Positions 52,462-61,312 of a DNA stretch of 64,000 nucleotides are shown here, piece by piece. The notes below the pieces were generated by a model that did no database searches, had not been told where the DNA came from, and saw nothing but the letters and a program-made list of their open reading frames with translations. Positions within the stretch are counted from its first letter, which is position 1. Each line of letters starts with the position of its first letter. A program made the position numbers and the translations under genes. Origin of the DNA: Paenibacillus sp. MSJ-34 (GTDB lineage Bacteria; Bacillota; Bacilli; Paenibacillales; Paenibacillaceae); NCBI RefSeq assembly GCF_018918005.1, contig NZ_JAHLPR010000026.1, positions 27,935-91,934 of the forward strand. The letters run 5' to 3'.

Positions 52462-53904
52462 TCAGCCTTTTAGTCTTTCCAGAAGCGTGTCGTACTCAGG
52501 ACTTTTCAGGAAATTGTCAATCGATATATGTTCTGCGTTCGGCGCTTTCTGACGGGCCCGGTCAGTCAGCGTCTTATGGGTGATGACGATATCGGCATCG
52601 CCCGGAATATCGTTGATCGCCGTATTGACGACCGTGATCGGAAGGCCTGCGGCGTTAATCTTCTTGCGCAAGATGGAAGCGCCCATCGCGCTGGAACCCA
52701 TGCCCGCATCGCAGGAGAATACAATTTTGCTCACCTGATCTTTCGATTTCCGTACCGCTTCAGCCGCTTCAGCTGCGGGCGCAGCCTCGCCTTTCGCTGT
52801 CGCTTTCATTTCTTTCATTCTCTTCGTTGCTTCTTCCAGCCCGTCGCTATCGTTATCCGCTTGCTTGCTCGTTTTGAGCAGCAGCGCGGCGACGAAGAAG
52901 GAGACGATCGTGGCAACCGCGACGCCTGCCAGCATGGCAAAATGGCCGCCTCTGGGCGTCATCGTAAAGTAGGCGATAATGCTTCCCGGCGATGGAGCGG
53001 CTACAAGACCTGCGCCCAAGACTGAGAAGGTGAACGTGCCCGCGACGCCGCCTGCTATTGCCGCAAGAATAAGGCGCGGATTCATCAGAATGTACGGGAA
53101 GTAAATTTCATGAATCCCGCCGAAGAAATGGATGATCGCGGCGCCCGGCGCCGATTGCTTCGCCGATCCTTTGCCGATGAGCCAGTAAGCAAGCAGGATG
53201 CCGAGTCCCGGTCCGGGATTGGATTCCAGCATGTAGATGATCGATTGGCCCGCTTTGGACGCCTGTTCAAGGGCGAGCGGCCCGAGAATGCCATGGTTGA
53301 TCGCATTGTTCAGGAACAATACCTTCGCCGGCTCGATCAAAATGTTGGCCAAAGGGAGCAGGCCGGTGTTGATCAGAAAATCAACGCCGCTCGCGAGCAC
53401 TTTACTGATCGCTTCGACGACGGGCCCGATTCCTTTGAAAGCGAGCAATGCCAATCCGCCGCCGATAATGCCCGACGAGAAATTGTTAATGAGCATTTCG
53501 AAGCCGGCAGGGATTTTGCCTTCGATCGATTTGTCGAACTTCTTCAATACCCAAGCGGCGAACGGACCGACGATCATGGCGCCGAGGAACATCGGAATAC
53601 CAGCGCCGACGATCACGCCGACCGTCACGACTGCGCCGATGACGCCTCCCCGTACGCCGTGAATCATCTGGCCGCCGGTATAACCGATCAGAAGCGGCAG
53701 CAAATATTTAATCATCGGGTCGACCAGCGATGCTAGGCTTTCATTCGGTATCCAGCCGGTAGGGATGAATAAAGCGGTAATAAGTCCCCACGCGATGAAG
53801 GCGCCGATATTCGGCATGACCATTCCGCTGAGAAACCGACCGAAGCGTTGCACAGAAACTTTGACGCCGCCTGAAGCCGCTTGTTCTGATGCCTGTTTAC
53901 TCAT
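52462..53904 (-). CDS. mtlA: PTS mannitol-specific enzyme IICB
   Basis: 480 aa from ATG 53904 with TGGGGGTT 7 nt upstream. EIIC membrane domain (about 1-340, with GGIHEIYFPYILMNPRLILA, the GIHE motif at the sugar site), a linker rich in Lys/Ala/Glu, and an EIIB domain with phospho-Cys in IVFSCDAGMGSSAMGA. Imports mannitol as mannitol-1-phosphate. No EIIA domain; MtlF supplies it. First gene of the operon. Confidence 0.95.
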   Translation of the reverse strand: MSKQASEQAASGGVKVSVQRFGRFLSGMVMPNIGAFIAWGLITALFIPTGWIPNESLASLVDPMIKYLLPLLIGYTGGQMIHGVRGGVIGAVVTVGVIVGAGIPMFLGAMIVGPFAAWVLKKFDKSIEGKIPAGFEMLINNFSSGIIGGGLALLAFKGIGPVVEAISKVLASGVDFLINTGLLPLANILIEPAKVLFLNNAINHGILGPLALEQASKAGQSIIYMLESNPGPGLGILLAYWLIGKGSAKQSAPGAAIIHFFGGIHEIYFPYILMNPRLILAAIAGGVAGTFTFSVLGAGLVAAPSPGSIIAYFTMTPRGGHFAMLAGVAVATIVSFFVAALLLKTSKQADNDSDGLEEATKRMKEMKATAKGEAAPAAEAAEAVRKSKDQVSKIVFSCDAGMGSSAMGASILRKKINAAGLPITVVNTAINDIPGDADIVITHKTLTDRARQKAPNAEHISIDNFLKSPEYDTLLERLKG

Positions 53905-53965
53905 ATTTGGAACCCCCATATTCAGTATTGGCCGGAAGGATGATTCGCATCCGGCGACTGAGTTT

Positions 53966-53994
53966 ATTGTAATGTGCAGCGCTTTCATTCTCAA
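53966..53994 (-). promoter_or_regulatory. mtl operon promoter with cre-like site in the spacer
   Basis: Minus-strand TTGAGA (53994-53989) and TACAAT (53971-53966), 17 bp apart. The spacer holds TGAAAGCGCTGCAC (53987-53974), whose left half is a perfect cre half site (TGAAAGCG) while the right half is degenerate. Suggests CcpA-type catabolite repression. Confidence 0.5.
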
Positions 53995-54066
53995 TCAAAT
54001 CAAAAACAGGTTGCGTCATGATGGCTGTTGCCATGTTTTTAACCAGGTGGAAATATCGCTGCCAAA

Positions 54067-54096
54067 TTGCCGCTCGCAATCAAAATGTCCTATAAT
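54067..54096 (+). promoter_or_regulatory. Promoter of GNAT gene
   Basis: TTGCCG (54067-54072) and consensus TATAAT (54091-54096) with 18-bp spacer, 49 bp before the start codon. Confidence 0.6.
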
Positions 54097-54144
54097 TAGA
54101 GTATTCATGAACGAGATTTTGTTGGTCTGGAGAGGTGTTCAGAG

Positions 54145-54573
54145 TTGGAAATCAAGGTAAGGCTGGCAACGGAACAAGATGCGGGAGCGCTTGCGAGATT
54201 GAATCAAGATTTTAACGGGGGAGACAGAAGATGCGCAGCCGAAATTACGGACAGTATGCGCAATAGCGATGAATTGATCGCCGTCGCCGAGATGGGCGGC
54301 CAAGTGGTTGGGTTTGGTTGCGCGCAAAGTTTCAAATCGTTTTGTTACCAAGAGCTTCAAGGAGAAATAACGGAATTGTATATTGAACCGTCCGCGCGAA
54401 GAAAGGGAGCGGCCGCGTCCATACTTTCATGCTTGGAAGAACATCTTGCTTCTCGCGGCGTTGCGGAGATTAAAGTATTGACCGGCATGGATAACGAGAC
54501 GGCGATCAAAACGTATGAGCGCTGCAATTATGAGAAAGACGATGAGTTGCTGCTCAAGAAAAGATTGACGTAA
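54145..54573 (+). CDS. GNAT family N-acetyltransferase
   Basis: 142 aa, TTG start with GAGAGGTG 7 nt upstream. VRLATEQDAGALARLNQDF start, then ITELYIEPSARRKGAAASIL, the acetyl-CoA motif A (R-R-K-G-A), and NETAIKTYERCNYEKDDELL. Acceptor unknown; the aminoglycoside 3-N/6'-acetyltransferase-like group is one possibility. Confidence 0.85.
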   Translation: MEIKVRLATEQDAGALARLNQDFNGGDRRCAAEITDSMRNSDELIAVAEMGGQVVGFGCAQSFKSFCYQELQGEITELYIEPSARRKGAAASILSCLEEHLASRGVAEIKVLTGMDNETAIKTYERCNYEKDDELLLKKRLT

Positions 54574-54728
54574 TGAGTCAATTTCGTCATACCGCGGGCG
54601 GCTGACGACCCGTCATTCGGGCTAACGAACGTATACACGCTAATAGCCTAGAAAAATATCCTGGGAGGCAAGCCGAAACCGATCCGGAAAAATTATAATG
54701 AATACAGCGATTGAATGAAAGGAAAGAA

Positions 54729-55853
54729 ATGATGAAAAAAGTCATTGTCGTCGGAGCGGGAATTCTCGGGGCATCGACAGCATACCAGTTGGCAAAAATG
54801 GGGGCGGATGTCCTGATCGTAGACCGAAAAGATAACGGACAGGCAACGGATGCCGCCGCCGGCATCATATGCCCTTGGCTGTCGCAAAGACGCAACCAGG
54901 CTTGGTACCGGCTGGCAAAGGCCGGCGCTCGTTTTTACCCCGGCTTGATCGAAGAGCTCCAAAGCGAAGGAGAAACGGAAACCGGCTATGCCCAAGTGGG
55001 CGCTCTTAGCATTCATGACGATTTGGAGAAAATCGATAAGATGGAGGAGAGGGCAAACCTGCGAAAAGCGGATGCGCCGGAAATCGGCGACATTACGCGG
55101 CTTCATGAAAAAGAAACCCGAACGTTGTTTCCTCTGCTCGCGGAAGGTTATCATTCCGTTCATATTAGCGGAGCCGCCCGGGTTGACGGCCGTGCTCTGC
55201 GCGAAGCGCTGCTGCGATCGGCGCAGAGAAACGGGGCTGTCCTTAGGGACGGGGATGCCGTGCTTCAAGTTCAGTCGAACCGTGTAACCGGAGTCGCTGT
55301 CGGTACGGAAACCTTCGCGGCCCACGTTATCATCGTTTGCGCGGGTGCATGGGCCAATCAACTGATGCAGCCTTTAGGCATCAATTTTCAGGTTCGTTAT
55401 CAAAAAGCGCAAATCATGCACTTACAGATTCCCGATAGGGAGGATACAGGCGATTGGCCGGTAGTGATGCCGCCGTCCGATCAATATTTGTTGGCGTTTG
55501 ATCGGCGAAAGATCGTGATAGGGGCGACTCACGAAAATGAAATCGAAGGCTATGATACAAGAGTGACAGCTGGCGGCATGCAGGAAATCCTGAATAAAGG
55601 ATTGGAATATGCGCCTGGTTTAGCAAATTGTACTTTTCAGGAGGTACGAGTCGGCTTTCGCCCGTTTACAGCCGATTTTCTGCCGGTACTCGGCGCTGTT
55701 CCCGGCTGGGACGGCCTGATCGCTGCCAACGGACTCGGAGCGTCCGGATTGACGATGGGCCCCTTTCTCGGAAGCCAGCTCGCCAGGATGGCGCTAGGAA
55801 TGCCTATTGATATCGATCTTAACGATTATGACATTCGAAAAGCGATGGATTAG
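54729..55853 (+). CDS. FAD-dependent amino-acid oxidase (DAO family)
   Basis: 374 aa from ATG 54729 with AAAGGAAAG close upstream (54732 is equally possible). VIVVGAGILGASTAYQLAKMGADV is the FAD Rossmann motif (G-x-G-x-x-G; written here in part), AAGIICPWLSQRRNQAW follows, and the C-terminal GFRPFTADFLPVLGAVP is typical of glycine/D-amino-acid oxidases and DadA-like dehydrogenases. Oxidises a small amine or amino acid; substrate unknown. Monocistronic. Confidence 0.88.
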   Translation: MMKKVIVVGAGILGASTAYQLAKMGADVLIVDRKDNGQATDAAAGIICPWLSQRRNQAWYRLAKAGARFYPGLIEELQSEGETETGYAQVGALSIHDDLEKIDKMEERANLRKADAPEIGDITRLHEKETRTLFPLLAEGYHSVHISGAARVDGRALREALLRSAQRNGAVLRDGDAVLQVQSNRVTGVAVGTETFAAHVIIVCAGAWANQLMQPLGINFQVRYQKAQIMHLQIPDREDTGDWPVVMPPSDQYLLAFDRRKIVIGATHENEIEGYDTRVTAGGMQEILNKGLEYAPGLANCTFQEVRVGFRPFTADFLPVLGAVPGWDGLIAANGLGASGLTMGPFLGSQLARMALGMPIDIDLNDYDIRKAMD

Positions 55854-55914
55854 GTCATCAAAAAGATTTATATATGTTTGAATAAACCATAGATTGATAG
55901 GAGGCACCAAATCG

Positions 55915-56295
55915 ATGCATAAAGCGATAGGCGAAACCCAGTGGATCATTCCCGACGGTTTCATTCCGCCGGACAGCTCCGGCAAATTAACTAGCCATGA
56001 ATCAATATGCGTAGTCAATTGCTCTTCTGAAGAAGCAACGATGCACATCACCATTTTTTTCGAAGATCAAGAGCCGATCCCGGAAATTCCTTACGTTGTC
56101 CCCGGAAGACGCACCAAGCATATCCGAACCTCTTCACTTCATAAAGGCGGCATGTCGATCCCGGTCGGCGTCCCCTATGCCATGCAAATTCAAAGCAATA
56201 TCCCCATCGTTGTTCAATACAGTCGATTGGATTCAACGCAAGCGGAGAACGCACTTATGTCAACCATGGCGTATCCCGTCAAGGGGCAAAATTAA
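55915..56295 (+). CDS. Sensory rhodopsin transducer-like (ASRT family) protein
   Basis: 126 aa from ATG 55915 with ATAGGAGG about 10 nt upstream. KAIGETQWIIPDGFIPP, LTSHESICVVNCSSEEA, VVPGRRTKHIRT and SNIPIVVQYSRLDSTQAENA match, almost block by block, the Anabaena sensory rhodopsin transducer as remembered. That protein is a small tetrameric beta-sandwich that couples a rhodopsin to transcription. No rhodopsin gene is in the window, so here it probably binds a sugar or another partner. Confidence 0.8.
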   Translation: MHKAIGETQWIIPDGFIPPDSSGKLTSHESICVVNCSSEEATMHITIFFEDQEPIPEIPYVVPGRRTKHIRTSSLHKGGMSIPVGVPYAMQIQSNIPIVVQYSRLDSTQAENALMSTMAYPVKGQN

Positions 56296-56320
56296 TTTAT
56301 TTTTGAATGGAGAGAAACTC

Positions 56321-56869
56321 ATGATTTATAGTCAAACTGAAAGAACAATCGTAACGGACCGATTGCTTCTGCGTCTATTTAATGAATCCGATGCAAAAAA
56401 TGTCACCATATTGTGTAATAATTACAATGTATGCAAAAGCACATTGAGTTTGCCATATCCCTACCCTTTGGAATGCGCTCTTTCATGGATTGCCGATCAT
56501 GAGCAGAACTTTGAATTGGACCGAATGTATGAATTCGCGATAACAGACAAAAATAGCGGACAGTTATATGGTGCTATTGGTATTTCCAATCATAAAAAAG
56601 ACTATAACGGCGAAATGGGTTACTGGATAGGTGAAGAACACTGGGGAAACGGATATGCGACAGAAGCAGCCAAGGCAATAATTGAATTTGTTTTCAAAGA
56701 AAAGAATTATCATCGCGTTTATGCACGTCATTTTAAATCTAATCCCGCATCTGGAAATGTAATGAAAAAGTGCGGAATGACATACGAAGGCACTCTAAAA
56801 GAGCATGTTTGCAAAGAGGGCTCTTTTGAAGATATGGTTCTTTACGGTATCATTAATCCGATGAATTAA
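56321..56869 (+). CDS. RimJ/RimL-type GNAT acetyltransferase
   Basis: 182 aa from ATG 56321 (GGAGAGAAA upstream). TDRLLLRLFNESDAKNV start, GEMGYWIGEEHWGNGYATEA (acetyl-CoA loop) and VMKKCGMTYEGTLKEHV are the blocks of the RimJ/L group, which acetylate protein N-termini or small molecules. Noticeably A+T-rich relative to neighbours, with possible recent acquisition. The next gene is 142 bp away. Confidence 0.88.
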   Translation: MIYSQTERTIVTDRLLLRLFNESDAKNVTILCNNYNVCKSTLSLPYPYPLECALSWIADHEQNFELDRMYEFAITDKNSGQLYGAIGISNHKKDYNGEMGYWIGEEHWGNGYATEAAKAIIEFVFKEKNYHRVYARHFKSNPASGNVMKKCGMTYEGTLKEHVCKEGSFEDMVLYGIINPMN

Positions 56870-57011
56870 GGGATGAAGAAATATTGAGCAATAGAGAAGA
56901 AATGGCCCGCTTCATTTTATGGTAAAACTAAATCAAGGGATAGTTTATCACGAATCGGCCGATCGATAAACCTTTTCTTTCGGGTAATCGGCACAAAAGG
57001 GGTCAGAAACG

Positions 57012-58265
57012 ATGTCGCAAACCGAAGATTACAAGAAGATGCATTGGAAAAGGAACATCATTCTCTTTCTAAGCAGCCAGACGCTCTCGTTGTTTGGTTC
57101 TTCCCTGGTGCAATATGCCATTATGTGGTATATTACGCTAACTACGCAGTCAGGCATCATGATGACGTTGTATATTATTTGCGGATTCATTCCGACGTTC
57201 TTGTTATCGCCGTTCGCGGGCGTTTGGGCGGACCGGTTCAACCGCAAATCGCTCATCATCATTGCGGATGCCATGATTGCCGTTGTTACGCTTATATTGG
57301 CCGTTACGTTTTTGCTCGGCTACCAAGCGACCTGGCTGCTGTTCATTATCGCTGCGGTACGCGCGCTAGGGGCAGGCATTCAGACGCCAGCGGTCGGGGC
57401 GATTTTGCCGCAAATCGTGCCGCAAGACAAGCTAACGAAAGTAAACGGCATCAACGGCAGCCTTCAAGCGCTCATCATGTTTGTTGCACCCATCGTCAGC
57501 GCGGCGCTGCTTACGATGGCGACGATCGAGATGATTTTTTTCATCGACGTCGTTACAGCGGCGATCGCGATCTTTACTTTATTTTTCTTCCTCAACATTC
57601 CGTTGCATGAAAAGGCGGCCGATACGCAAACGACGGGCTACCTGGACGATTTCAAACAGGGTCTGGCCTATATTAGACAGCATGCCTTTTTAAAAACATT
57701 TTTTATCTTCTTCGCCTTTTTCTTCGTGTTCATGGCGCCTGCCGCCTTTTTGACTCCATTGCAAGTGACGCGCAGCTTCGGGGAGGAGGTATGGCGTCTG
57801 ACCGCTATCGAGATTGCGTTTTCCGTCGGCATGATGGCGGGCGGGGGCATCATCGCGTCGTGGGGCGGTTTCAAAAATAAAGTGTACACGATGACGTTCG
57901 CCAGCCTTATTATGGGCGTGTGCACATTCTTGCTCGGCATGATGCATGTCTTCTGGATTTATTTGGCCGTGATGGCTGTGTTCGGATTCGCGATGCCGAT
58001 TTTCAATACGCCGACGACCGTCTTGCTCCAGGAGAAGGTGGACGCCAATTATTTAGGGCGCATATTCGGCGTCTTCGGGATGATCTCGACTTCCATGATG
58101 CCGATCGGGATGTTGATATTCGGACCGCTGGCCGATATGATCAAGATCGAATGGCTGCTGATCGGTACCGGACTGTTCATGCTCGTAATGACCGCCTTTT
58201 TCATCGGCAACAAGCGACTGGTCGAAGCAGGCATGCCGCTGCCGGAGGAAGCCTCCCAAGAGTAA
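57012..58265 (+). CDS. MFS exporter (macrolide-efflux MefA/MFS_3-like)
   Basis: 417 aa, twelve membrane segments. LFLSSQTLSLFGSSLVQYAI start, AGVWADRFNRKSLIIIAD (motif A) and GINGSLQALIMFVAPIVSAAL are characteristic of the MefA/MefE/MFS_3 group. Exports a drug or metabolite. Monocistronic with a terminator after it. Confidence 0.87.
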   Translation: MSQTEDYKKMHWKRNIILFLSSQTLSLFGSSLVQYAIMWYITLTTQSGIMMTLYIICGFIPTFLLSPFAGVWADRFNRKSLIIIADAMIAVVTLILAVTFLLGYQATWLLFIIAAVRALGAGIQTPAVGAILPQIVPQDKLTKVNGINGSLQALIMFVAPIVSAALLTMATIEMIFFIDVVTAAIAIFTLFFFLNIPLHEKAADTQTTGYLDDFKQGLAYIRQHAFLKTFFIFFAFFFVFMAPAAFLTPLQVTRSFGEEVWRLTAIEIAFSVGMMAGGGIIASWGGFKNKVYTMTFASLIMGVCTFLLGMMHVFWIYLAVMAVFGFAMPIFNTPTTVLLQEKVDANYLGRIFGVFGMISTSMMPIGMLIFGPLADMIKIEWLLIGTGLFMLVMTAFFIGNKRLVEAGMPLPEEASQE

Positions 58266-58281
58266 AAACTGTCTATGATGA

Positions 58282-58310
58282 AAAGTCGTCCAAAATGGTC
58301 GGCTTTTTTT
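58282..58310 (+). terminator. Terminator after MFS gene
   Basis: AAAGTCGTCC and GGTCGGCTTT form a stem with one mismatch and one wobble, 5-nt loop, followed by a T-run. Confidence 0.65.
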
Positions 58311-58327
58311 TCTGAATAGAAATGCAG

Positions 58328-58358
58328 TTGACTTTACCCTAAGGGAAAGATGTACAGT
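58328..58358 (+). promoter_or_regulatory. MerR-type promoter with 19-bp spacer
   Basis: TTGACT (58328-58333) and TACAGT (58353-58358) are 19 bp apart, the overlong spacing of MerR-activated promoters. The spacer contains the dyad TACCCTAAGGGAAA, where a MerR dimer would sit and twist the DNA. Confidence 0.7.
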
Positions 58359-58424
58359 GGAATGGAAGCTAGCAAACGATCAGCGTATGAGGAGATTTTA
58401 AAAATGTAGAATGGAGGCGACCCC

Positions 58425-59249
58425 TTGCTTTCGATTGGAGAATTCTCGAAGATATGCGAAGTATCTGCCAAAACATTGCGATATTATGACGAAATCGGAT
58501 TAATTCATCCCGACGAGATTCATCCTGAGAACGGTTATCGATATTATTCCATCCGGCAACTGAAAACAATGCTCTACATCAACCGTTTGAAATCGTATCA
58601 TTTTTCTCTGGAAGAAATTAAAGCCATGCTGGAATGGGAGGAGGATCAGTCGGAGGAGAAGCTTTGTTCCGCTCTTCATCGCAAGAGAAAAGAGATACAG
58701 GAAAAGCTGCATGCGCTTGAATCTACCCTGAACCAGTTGAGCGGTGATCTTGTAAATTTGGAGCAGGGGATACCCATGATGTCATTCCTGGATCATATCG
58801 AAGTGCAACTGGTTGAGACCCGGCCAATGAATATCCTATCCATACGCAAGATGATGAGCAAGGACGATTATGCTCTCGGATATGGAAAGCATATCGGCAA
58901 GCTATATGAGAAGATTGCGACGGAACAACTCACCTTGCTTGGCACGCCGATGACGATATATCACAGCGCTGAATACAATCCGGCCGGCAACGACACGGAG
59001 TTTGCCATCCCGATTCAGGAGTATGTCAAGGGAACGAGAGATTTGCCCGGCAGCCTTTGTGCCAAGTCTGTGTTTCATGGTTCTTATTCGGGATTATCGT
59101 CGGTATATGCCAAGCTACGGGAATGGGTAGAAAACGAAGGATACGAACTGATCAATTCACCCTATGAAGTATATGCAACCAATCCCGACCAAGCTGCGGC
59201 TGCAGAGGAGATTGTTACCGAAGTGTATTTTCCGGTGAAGAAAAAATAA
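58425..59249 (+). CDS. MerR family regulator with GyrI-like effector domain
   Basis: 274 aa, TTG start 7 nt after GGAGGCG. MerR winged helix LSIGEFSKICEVSAKTLRYY, DEIGLIHPD, then a coiled coil (about 75-115) and a GyrI-like ligand domain with EVQLVETRPMNILSIRKMM at its start and EVYFPVKKK at its end, the BmrR-type layout. Would activate its own promoter and the downstream beta-lactamase-fold gene on binding an aromatic or cationic ligand. Confidence 0.88.
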   Translation: MLSIGEFSKICEVSAKTLRYYDEIGLIHPDEIHPENGYRYYSIRQLKTMLYINRLKSYHFSLEEIKAMLEWEEDQSEEKLCSALHRKRKEIQEKLHALESTLNQLSGDLVNLEQGIPMMSFLDHIEVQLVETRPMNILSIRKMMSKDDYALGYGKHIGKLYEKIATEQLTLLGTPMTIYHSAEYNPAGNDTEFAIPIQEYVKGTRDLPGSLCAKSVFHGSYSGLSSVYAKLREWVENEGYELINSPYEVYATNPDQAAAAEEIVTEVYFPVKKK

Positions 59250-59306
59250 CAATTATCTTTACGCTGGCAAAGTAAATCCAAAAAAGTCTATAGAGAGGTG
59301 TCGATC

Positions 59307-60329
59307 ATGGTTAGAAACGATTGGCCAACGACAGATTGGCAATCCGCCGACCCGGCAAGCTTGCGAATGGACGCAGACAAGCTGTCAAAGCTTGAGCCTG
59401 CGATCCAGTCCGATTACAGCAATATTAGTGCTGTTGTTATAGTGAGAAACGGATTTATCGCTTATGAAAAATATTATCGCGGCCATGGCCCGGATGATAC
59501 GCATCATGTCGCATCCGTCACGAAAAGTATCCTATCCGCTCTCATTGGCATTGCTATCGATGCAGGGTATATTCAAAATGCAGATCAAAAGGTGCTGGAT
59601 TTTTTCCCCGAATATGCTTCCGATGCCGCCGATCGGCAGAAACGAGCAATCACCGTGCGCCATCTTCTTACGATGACGGCTCCTTATCCGTTTGAGGATT
59701 GGCGCGAACCGTTGGACAAGATGTGCATGCAGCCTGATTGGGTTCGGTATACGCTGGATATGCTGGGGCAAGGAGGCAATCTGGGAGCCTTCAAATATTC
59801 CACCGCAGGCGCGCACCTGCTATCAGCCATTATTACGCGCAGCACCGGGCAGAGCGCACGCGAGTTTGCCAACGAACGCTTATTTTCGCCCATCGGCATG
59901 AAAGAAATCCCGGATGTTACAATGCAATCGTTTGGGTTTGACGATCTGTTCGGAAAAAACGTGAAAGGATGGGTTCATGATCCGAACGGCAACTCCACAG
60001 GAGGATGGGGGCTTACGCTGACTCCCCGCGATATGGCGCGCTTTGGGCTTCTATATCTACACCGCGGCAATTGGGACAATCATCAGGTAATTCCGGGAAC
60101 GTGGGTTGACGAATCCGTAGCTATGAACCCGAATCATTACGGCTATCTATGGTGGTTGCGCGAAGAGGATGGAGTTTCCGCATACTTGGCGCTAGGCGAT
60201 GGCGGGAACGTCATTTGTTGCATTCCGGGACAGGACCTGGTCATAGCCATTGCATCGGAATTCATCATGAATCCGCGCGATCGGTGGAACTTGATTAAGG
60301 AATGCATTATTCCGGCTGTAAACGGCTAA
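59307..60329 (+). CDS. Serine hydrolase of the beta-lactamase/class C family
   Basis: 340 aa from ATG 59307 with GAGAGGTG upstream. HVASVTKSIL contains the S-x-x-K nucleophile (near residue 73), FKYSTAGAHLL the Y-x-(N/A) position, and GYLWWLREE / YLALGDGGNVI the third block. Esterase, peptidase or lactamase activity is possible. No signal peptide, so it is cytosolic. It is 57 bp after merR and is probably regulated by it. Confidence 0.85.
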   Translation: MVRNDWPTTDWQSADPASLRMDADKLSKLEPAIQSDYSNISAVVIVRNGFIAYEKYYRGHGPDDTHHVASVTKSILSALIGIAIDAGYIQNADQKVLDFFPEYASDAADRQKRAITVRHLLTMTAPYPFEDWREPLDKMCMQPDWVRYTLDMLGQGGNLGAFKYSTAGAHLLSAIITRSTGQSAREFANERLFSPIGMKEIPDVTMQSFGFDDLFGKNVKGWVHDPNGNSTGGWGLTLTPRDMARFGLLYLHRGNWDNHQVIPGTWVDESVAMNPNHYGYLWWLREEDGVSAYLALGDGGNVICCIPGQDLVIAIASEFIMNPRDRWNLIKECIIPAVNG

Positions 60330-60376
60330 TTATATGAGTGGTCAAATCCGGCATAGATGCGTGTGAAAATTGGCTA

Positions 60377-60405
60377 TTGTTACAATTATTCTGACATGGT
60401 ATAAT
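60377..60405 (+). promoter_or_regulatory. Promoter of grpB-like gene
   Basis: TTGTTA (60377-60382) and TATAAT (60400-60405) with 17-bp spacer. Confidence 0.6.
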
Positions 60406-60476
60406 GAAAGGCTTAGCAATTTCGAAGATTGCACGATTATGTTTACCGAAAATGGATAACGAGGGGGTGGATTTAG

Positions 60477-61067
60477 ATGCCATCGATGCAAGACGGTTCC
60501 AATGCAGCGCCGATCAGCGATGAGGATCTTCAGAAGATCACGGTGGGAGAACGGAAACCTCATAACGCGACGATCACTCTCGTCGAGTACGACCCGCGCT
60601 GGCCTGAACTGTTCGAACGGGAGGCTGACCGTGTTCGTTCCGCGCTCGGCAATAAGGCATTACGGATCGAGCATGTCGGCTCGACCTCTGTGCCGGGGCT
60701 CTGTGCCAAGCCGATCATCGACATGCTGCTCGTCGTAGCGGACTCCGCCGACGAGACGGCCTATGTCCCGGCTCTGGAAGCGGCCGGTTACACGCTGCGG
60801 GTGCGGGAGCCCGAGTGGTTCGAGCACCGTATGTTTAAGGGTCCCGATACCGACCTCAATCTTCACGTGTTCAGTGCGGGCGCGACTGAGATCGAACGAA
60901 TGCTGCGCTTCCGCGATTGGCTGCGGTCAAACGACACCGACCGGGATCACTACGCACGCGCCAAGCGTGACCTGGCCCAGCGTGTATGGCGGCACGTGCA
61001 GCATTACGCGGATGCCAAAACTGCGATCGTTCAGGAGATTATGGACCGAGCGAATGAAGGCCGTTAG
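60477..61067 (+). CDS. GrpB family (UPF0157) nucleotidyltransferase-like protein
   Basis: 196 aa, ATG with GAGGGGGTGG upstream. YDPRWPELFEREADRVRSAL, then RIEHVGSTSVPGLCAKPIID (the G-S-T nucleotidyltransferase-fold motif, split) and DLNLHVFSAG are diagnostic. Often found beside kinases or CoA-ligases; reaction unproven. The G+C-rich codon use and N-terminal extension resemble actinobacterial homologues more than the flanking genes. Confidence 0.88.
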   Translation: MPSMQDGSNAAPISDEDLQKITVGERKPHNATITLVEYDPRWPELFEREADRVRSALGNKALRIEHVGSTSVPGLCAKPIIDMLLVVADSADETAYVPALEAAGYTLRVREPEWFEHRMFKGPDTDLNLHVFSAGATEIERMLRFRDWLRSNDTDRDHYARAKRDLAQRVWRHVQHYADAKTAIVQEIMDRANEGR

Positions 61068-61105
61068 ACACAGCGGAAAGAAATGAATTGGAAAGATCAG
61101 CTAAA

Positions 61106-61144
61106 GGAAGAGCAGTCCTATAACAAGGGCTGCTCTTCCGTTTT
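61106..61144 (+). terminator. Terminator after grpB-like gene
   Basis: GGAAGAGCAGTCC and GGGCTGCTCTTCC form a 13-bp stem (one G-T wobble) with an 8-nt loop followed by GTTTT. Confidence 0.8.
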
Positions 61145-61312
61145 ATTTCTTATAAATTCTTCGAAATGACTTACATCCGGCCGTTCTTCTTCGGATCTTC
61201 CTGATTCGACTCGAGAATTGTCCTAGAAATTAATTTTTGCGTAATTTTCCCGGCGAGTGATACCTTTTATGGGTGCAAAACGTTTATTGTTCATGAAAGG
61301 GGGGATTTTTTT

